NCBI GenBank assembly: GCA_036495525.1
Contig: DASXMR010000002.1
Span: forward strand, 1 to 46,594
Direction: 5' to 3'
Length of the DNA: 46,594 bases
From: DASXMR01 sp036495525
Lineage (GTDB): Bacteria > Actinomycetota > Actinomycetes > Streptosporangiales > Streptosporangiaceae
This document shows positions 41,986 through 46,594 of this stretch, piece by piece. How positions within the stretch are numbered: the stretch's first letter is position 1; every line of letters starts with the position of its first letter. Position numbers and translations under genes: made by a program. The notes beneath the pieces were generated by a model, which had not been told where the DNA came from, made no database searches, and worked only from the letters and a program-made list of their open reading frames with translations.

Positions 41986-43277
41986 TGCACTGGCTGCGCA
42001 ACGTCGGCGGACGGCTCTACCGGGGCGAGGTCTCCTTCGACTTCGTCGGCCGCCAGAAGCTCTGGTACACGATCTCCGGCCTGATCCTGGTGATCAGCAT
42101 CGTCGCCCTGCTCGTGCGCGGGCTGGCCTTCAGCGTCGACTTCAAGGGCGGCGCGACCTACCAGTTCTCCGCCAACAGCGCCACCGCCGCGCAGGTTACC
42201 TCTGTGGTGGACAAGGCTGGCGGGGGCCCGGACATCACGGTCCAGTCGATCCAGGGGGTCGGCAAGAGCACCGTGCACGGCTGGCAGGTGCAGACGGGCC
42301 AGCTGCACTACGACAACTCGGTGCGCAGCGTGCAGGACGCGCTCGCCAGTAACTTCAACATCTCGCTGAGCAAAGTCAGCGTCCAGCTGGTCGGGCCGAG
42401 CTGGGGCAGCCAGATCAGCAAGAAGGCGCTCGAGGCGCTGATCGCGTTCCTCATCGTGATCGTGATCTACCTGGCGATCGCCTTCGAGTGGCGGATGTCG
42501 GTCGCCGCGTTCGTCGCGCTGCTGCACGACATCGTGATCACGGTGGGCGTCTACGCGCTGGTGCACTTCGAGGTCAGCCCCGCGACCGTGATCGGCCTTC
42601 TGACGATCCTCGGTTACTCCCTCTACGACACCGTGGTGGTCTTCGACAAGGTCAGGGAGAATACCGCCGGCCTGCTGTCCACCCGGCGCTCCACCTACAG
42701 CCAGGCGGCGAACCTCGCCCTGAACCAGACCCTGGTGCGATCGATCAACACCTCGGTGATCGCGCTGCTCCCGGTTGTCGCGATCCTGATCGTCGGCATC
42801 AACCTGCTTGGTAACGGCGAGCTGAAGGACCTGGCCCTGGTGCTGTTCGTCGGCATGCTCTCCGGGACCTACTCCTCCATCTGCATCGCCACGCCGGTGC
42901 TCGCCGACATCAAGGAGCGGGATCCGCAGTACAAGCAGCTGGCCAGGGCTGTCGCGATCAAGGCCGCCGGCGGCCGCGCCGCCGCCAAGGCCAAGGCAAA
43001 GGCGCCAGCTGGCGGGACGGCCGTTGCCGCCGGGCCCCAGCCGGCCGAGCCAGCCGGTCAGCAGAGCGAGCCGGCTGATGCCGACGGAGCGGCCGACGAG
43101 ACCGCCGACGACGCACTGCCCGACCGCGAGCCGGGTGAGGCCACGCCGGACGAGCGGGTGCCGGTCGGCCGGGGCGCGTCGGTCGGACCGCCGCGCGCCC
43201 GCCAGGGCCCGCGGCAGCAGCCGCGGCGCACCAGCGCGGCCAAGCGGCGGCCCGGGGGCAAGAAGAAGCGGCGGTAG
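41985..43277 (+). CDS. secF: Protein translocase subunit SecF
   Basis: Partner of SecD; 430 residues. Helix 1 (LWYTISGLILVISIVALLVRGLAFSVDFKGG) is followed by the P4 domain. Five more helices include IAFEWRMSVAAFVALLHDIVITVGVYAL and VIGLLTILGYSLYDTVVVFDKVRENT, the SecF signature. From about residue 308 the protein has a 120-residue cytoplasmic tail absent from E. coli SecF: Ala/Lys-rich, then acidic, then strongly basic, ending KRRPGGKKKRR. It may contact ribosomes or membrane lipids. Start ATG 41985 is coupled to secD. apt starts 5 bases after its stop. Confidence 0.96.
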   Translation: MHWLRNVGGRLYRGEVSFDFVGRQKLWYTISGLILVISIVALLVRGLAFSVDFKGGATYQFSANSATAAQVTSVVDKAGGGPDITVQSIQGVGKSTVHGWQVQTGQLHYDNSVRSVQDALASNFNISLSKVSVQLVGPSWGSQISKKALEALIAFLIVIVIYLAIAFEWRMSVAAFVALLHDIVITVGVYALVHFEVSPATVIGLLTILGYSLYDTVVVFDKVRENTAGLLSTRRSTYSQAANLALNQTLVRSINTSVIALLPVVAILIVGINLLGNGELKDLALVLFVGMLSGTYSSICIATPVLADIKERDPQYKQLARAVAIKAAGGRAAAKAKAKAPAGGTAVAAGPQPAEPAGQQSEPADADGAADETADDALPDREPGEATPDERVPVGRGASVGPPRARQGPRQQPRRTSAAKRRPGGKKKRR

Positions 43278-43282
43278 CTGCC

Positions 43283-43876
43283 GTGCCGGAGCCAGCCGGG
43301 CCGCATGCCGCCGGGTCGGCGGCCGCGGGCGCCTGGCGGTCGCAGGCGCCAGCCAGCCAGGGCGTCGCCGAGCTGATCACCGCGCTGATCAGGGACGTGC
43401 CCGACTATCCGCAGCCGGGTGTCATGTTCAAGGACATCACTCCGCTGCTCGCTGATGGGCCGGCGTTCCGCACGGTGATCGGCGCGCTCGGCGCCGGGTA
43501 CCAGCGAGTCGACAAGGTCGCGGGGATCGAGGCCCGCGGTTTCATCCTGGCAGCGCCGGTGGCGTGCGCGATTGGTGCGGGCTTCGTGCCGGTGCGCAAG
43601 GCAGGCAAGCTGCCAGGTCCTGCTCGCGCCGAGACTTATGAGCTGGAGTACGGGTCGGCGACGATCGAGGTGCACGAGGATGCCTTCGAGCCGACCGACC
43701 GGGTGCTCATCGTCGATGACGTGCTGGCCACTGGCGGCACGGCAGCCGCCACCGCGGCGCTGGTGCGCCGCAGCGGCGCCCGGGTCGTCGCCATCGCAGT
43801 GCTGCTGGAGCTGGGCTTCCTGAGCGGCCGGAGCAAACTGGGCGACCTGGAGGTCCGCTCCCTGCTCACAACGTGA
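43283..43876 (+). CDS. apt: Adenine phosphoribosyltransferase
   Basis: Salvages adenine to AMP with PRPP; 197 residues. The PRPP-binding motif is VLIVDDVLATGGTAAA. The family blocks IRDVPDYPQPGVMFKDITPLL and GIEARGFILAAPVA are intact, as are the hood and RKAGKLPG region. An Ala/Gly/Pro-rich N-terminal extension of about 25 residues precedes the conserved part, so a later start is conceivable, but no better ribosome site is seen. Location between secF and relA is the standard actinobacterial order. Confidence 0.95.
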   Translation: MPEPAGPHAAGSAAAGAWRSQAPASQGVAELITALIRDVPDYPQPGVMFKDITPLLADGPAFRTVIGALGAGYQRVDKVAGIEARGFILAAPVACAIGAGFVPVRKAGKLPGPARAETYELEYGSATIEVHEDAFEPTDRVLIVDDVLATGGTAAATAALVRRSGARVVAIAVLLELGFLSGRSKLGDLEVRSLLTT

Positions 43877-43969
43877 CCCTGCTGGTCAGGCACGCGCAGA
43901 TGAGCTGGTCAGACACGCGCAGGTGACGCCGCCGATAGACTAGAGGCACGGCGGACGTGAGGAGCGCAT

Positions 43970-46594
43970 GTGGCCGGTGACGTGGCAACGGCTGGATCAG
44001 CCGCAACCGATGTCACCCAAGCCGCCGCGGGACAGCAGGATCGAACCGAGCAGGCACCCGCGGCCGAGGGGGTGACCTCAGCCGGCGCGCGTGACGGCGC
44101 GCCAGGTCGTCCTGCGCAGGCCAGCGCCGCCCAGGCCGACGCGTCACCGGCTGAGGCGCCGCCAGCAGAGAAGCCTGCCGAAAGGAAGCCGGGCGAGAAG
44201 AAGCCAAAGCCCGGCGAGAAGAAGCGCGCCGCAAGGAAGCCAGCCGCCAGGCCCGGCCGCCAGGGCCCCGGCGGCTCAGCAAAGCCCGCCAGTGCCGGGC
44301 AGACAGGCCAGCCGCCGCCAGCAGCTGCCGGGTCCGAGGCGGCCCCGCCAGGCGGCGGGACCGGCACGGGCGCGGCCGGGGTCAGGCGACGGCTGTCCCG
44401 CCTGGGCGCGCCGAGGTCAGGAGGCGTCAATCCGGTCCTCGAGCCGCTGATCAGGACCGTTCGGCTGACCCACCCCAAGGCGGACGTGCGGCTGATCGAG
44501 CGTGCTTATGACAAGGCGGCGCAGCTGCACGGCGGCCAGTCGCGGCGCAGCGGTGACCCCTTCATCACCCATCCGCTGGCGGTCGCCACCATTCTCGCCG
44601 AGCTCGGCATGAACCACGAGACGATCTGCGCCGCGCTGCTGCACGACACGATCGAGGACACCAGCTACACGCTGGCCGAGCTGCGCCCCGAGTTCGGCGA
44701 GGACATCGCGTCGCTCGTCGACGGCGTGACCAAGCTGGACAAGGTGAAGTACGGCGAGGCGGCCCAGGCCGAGACCGTGCGCAAGATGGTCGTCGCGATG
44801 TCGCGCGACATCAGGGTGCTGGTGATCAAGCTGGCCGACCGGCTGCATAACATGCGCACGCTGCGCTACCTGCCGCGGGCCAAGCAGGAGCAGAAGTCCC
44901 GCGAGGTGCTGGAGATCTTCGCGCCGCTTGCGCACCGGCTCGGCACGAACACGGTCAAGTGGGAGCTGGAGGACCTGGCCTTCGCCACCCTGTTCCCCAA
45001 GCGCTACGACGAGATCGCCCGGCTGGTCTCCGAGCGGGCGCCGCGGCGCGAGCTGTTCATGGAGGAGGTCATCGAGGATGTCTTCACCGACCTGCGCGAT
45101 GCCAAGATCAAGGCGCGGGTGACTGGCCGGCCGAAGCACTATTACTCGGTCTACCAGAAGATGATTGCCCGTAATGTCGGCTTCGATGACATCTACGACC
45201 TGGTGGGCATCCGAGTCCTGGTCGAATCGGTGCGCGACTGCTACGCGGTCCTCGGCACTGTGCACGCCCGCTGGAATCCGGTGGCCGGCCGGTTCAAGGA
45301 CTACATCGCGATGCCCAAGTTCAACCTCTACCAGTCGCTGCACACCACGGTCATCGGGCCCGAGGGCAAGCCAGTCGAGCTGCAGATCAGGACCTGGGGC
45401 ATGCACCGCCGCGCAGAGTACGGCGTCGCCGCGCACTGGAAGTACAAGGAGGAGATGAGCACCGGCAGCCGCAGCGCCGCTGATATGGCGTGGCTGCGCC
45501 AGCTGGTCGACTGGCAGCGGGAGACCGCCGACCCGGCCGAGTTCCTCGAGTCGCTGCGGTTCGACCTGGGCGCGGCCGAGGTCTACGTCTTCACCCCGCG
45601 CGGCGAGGTCATCGCGCTGCCGCAGGGCGCCACGCCGGTCGACTTCGCCTACGCGATCCATACCGAGGTCGGCCACCGCACCATCGGCGCCAGGGTCAAC
45701 GGCCGGCTGGTCGCGCTGGAGAGCGCGCTGAACAATGGCGACACGGTAGAGATCTTCACCTCCAAGGCGGTTGACGCCGCGCCGAGCCGGGACTGGCTCG
45801 GCTTCGTGCAGAGCGCCAGGGCACGCAACAAGATCAGGCACTGGTTCTCCAAGGAGCGCCGCGAGGCAGCTGCCGAGACCGGCAAGGCGTCCATTGCCAG
45901 GACGATGCGCAAGCAGGGCCTGCCGCTGCAGCGCCTGGCCACCGCCGACGCGCTGCTCGACATCGCCAGGGAACTGCACTACACCGACCTGTCGGCGCTG
46001 TACGCGGCGGTCGGCGAGGGCCACGTCAGCGCCCAGTCGGTAGTCGCGAAGCTGATCAGGTCGGCCGGCGGCATCGCCGGAGCGCAGGAGGACCTGGCCG
46101 AGGCGACGCTGGTGACGGGCACGCCCAAGCCGCGCCGGGCTGGCGACTCGGGCGTGGTGGTCGAGGGCGCCGCCGACGTGTGGGCGCGGCTGTCGAAGTG
46201 CTGCACACCCGTGCCTGGCGACCAGATCACCGGCTTCGTGACCCGCGGCAACGGCGTCTCAGTGCACCGCGCTGACTGCGTTAACCTGCACCACCTGCTC
46301 CAGGCGCAGCCGGAACGGCTGGTGCAGGTGCACTGGTCGCCGCGCGAGGGCTCGATGTTCCTGGTCGCCGTCCAGGTCGAGGCGCTTGACCGGACCGGGC
46401 TGCTCTCCGACGTCACCCGGTCGATCTCCGACCAGCACGTCAACATCCTGTCCGCCACCGTCACCACCACCAGGGACCGGGTCGCGTTCAGCAAGTTCAC
46501 CTTCGAGATGGGCGACCCGAAGCACCTCGGCGCCGTGCTGCGCGCCGTCCGCGCCATCGACGGCGTGTACGACGTCTACCGGGTGACGAGCTAG
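43970..46594 (+). CDS. relA: Bifunctional (p)ppGpp synthetase/hydrolase (RelA/SpoT)
   Basis: Makes and degrades the alarmone (p)ppGpp in the stringent response; 874 residues, complete, with TAG as the last three bases of the window. An Ala/Pro/Lys-rich N-terminal extension covers about 1-145. The HD hydrolase domain has HGGQSRRSGDPFITHPLAVA and His225-Asp226 in LLHDTIEDT, so hydrolase should be active. The synthetase domain has GRPKHYYSVYQKM, YDLVGIRVLVES and the conserved LYQSLHTTVIGP. The TGS domain is VYVFTPRGEVIALPQGATPVDFAYAIHTEVGH, followed by the Cys-containing zinc-finger region (KCCTPVPGD) and a C-terminal ACT domain. GTG 43970 follows GAGGAG at 6-8 bases. A TAGACT upstream near 43935 may be its -10 box. 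Confidence 0.97.
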   Translation: MAGDVATAGSAATDVTQAAAGQQDRTEQAPAAEGVTSAGARDGAPGRPAQASAAQADASPAEAPPAEKPAERKPGEKKPKPGEKKRAARKPAARPGRQGPGGSAKPASAGQTGQPPPAAAGSEAAPPGGGTGTGAAGVRRRLSRLGAPRSGGVNPVLEPLIRTVRLTHPKADVRLIERAYDKAAQLHGGQSRRSGDPFITHPLAVATILAELGMNHETICAALLHDTIEDTSYTLAELRPEFGEDIASLVDGVTKLDKVKYGEAAQAETVRKMVVAMSRDIRVLVIKLADRLHNMRTLRYLPRAKQEQKSREVLEIFAPLAHRLGTNTVKWELEDLAFATLFPKRYDEIARLVSERAPRRELFMEEVIEDVFTDLRDAKIKARVTGRPKHYYSVYQKMIARNVGFDDIYDLVGIRVLVESVRDCYAVLGTVHARWNPVAGRFKDYIAMPKFNLYQSLHTTVIGPEGKPVELQIRTWGMHRRAEYGVAAHWKYKEEMSTGSRSAADMAWLRQLVDWQRETADPAEFLESLRFDLGAAEVYVFTPRGEVIALPQGATPVDFAYAIHTEVGHRTIGARVNGRLVALESALNNGDTVEIFTSKAVDAAPSRDWLGFVQSARARNKIRHWFSKERREAAAETGKASIARTMRKQGLPLQRLATADALLDIARELHYTDLSALYAAVGEGHVSAQSVVAKLIRSAGGIAGAQEDLAEATLVTGTPKPRRAGDSGVVVEGAADVWARLSKCCTPVPGDQITGFVTRGNGVSVHRADCVNLHHLLQAQPERLVQVHWSPREGSMFLVAVQVEALDRTGLLSDVTRSISDQHVNILSATVTTTRDRVAFSKFTFEMGDPKHLGAVLRAVRAIDGVYDVYRVTS

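Overview
The window is a GC-rich actinobacterial chromosome segment. Evidence is the near-total G/C third-codon use, many GTG starts, an SsgA/SsgB-family sporulation protein (known only from morphologically complex actinomycetes), phosphatidylinositol-mannoside genes, and the classical gene order thrS, HIT, pgsA, acyltransferase, pimA, pdxS, pdxT, yebC, ruvCAB, yajC, secD, secF, apt, relA. A Streptosporangiales-like or related sporulating lineage is a reasonable guess; the species cannot be named from the sequence.

Left part (1-23.9 kb) is accessory and changes strand often. It begins with the 3' end of an ArsR-type regulator, then hutH with a class IV PLP enzyme, an ssgB-like gene facing an unusually AT-rich 770-base gap, and a tRNA-Val(CAC). 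Next come a VOC protein, a protein of uncharacterised family and a DUF2268-like lipoprotein. The hen1-pnkp RNA repair pair follows. An ABC exporter (ATPase plus two permeases) faces a sensor kinase/response regulator pair across a short region that holds a perfect 16-base palindrome. A prolyl oligopeptidase and a proline iminopeptidase are divergent, and two tandem L,D-transpeptidases precede a pentapeptide-repeat gene. Two gene remnants lie beside the ABC/two-component block: the C-terminal part of a small conserved protein (11081-11404) and the C-terminal part of a VapC PIN toxin (16944-17120).

Right part (24-46.6 kb) is conserved core: thrS, a methyltransferase and a HIT hydrolase, then an EF-G-like GTPase on the opposite strand. 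A tightly coupled run follows for phosphatidylinositol phosphate and PIM synthesis (pgsA, acyltransferase, pimA), PLP synthesis (pdxST), yebC, an Eis-like acetyltransferase and Holliday junction processing (ruvCAB). The last unit is protein export (yajC-secD-secF), adenine salvage (apt) and the bifunctional (p)ppGpp enzyme, whose stop codon is the last three bases. Most genes here overlap by 1 or 4 bases, indicating translational coupling.

I found no CRISPR array, prophage, intact transposon or clearly new defence system. The best candidates for follow-up are: the tandem SLGC-type L,D-transpeptidases; the LExxH variant of the predicted protease lipoprotein; the permease with a large extracytoplasmic beta-sandwich insert; the palindrome in the ABC/two-component divergent region; an orphan terminator upstream of ssgB; a methyltransferase with no conventional start codon; and the two gene remnants.
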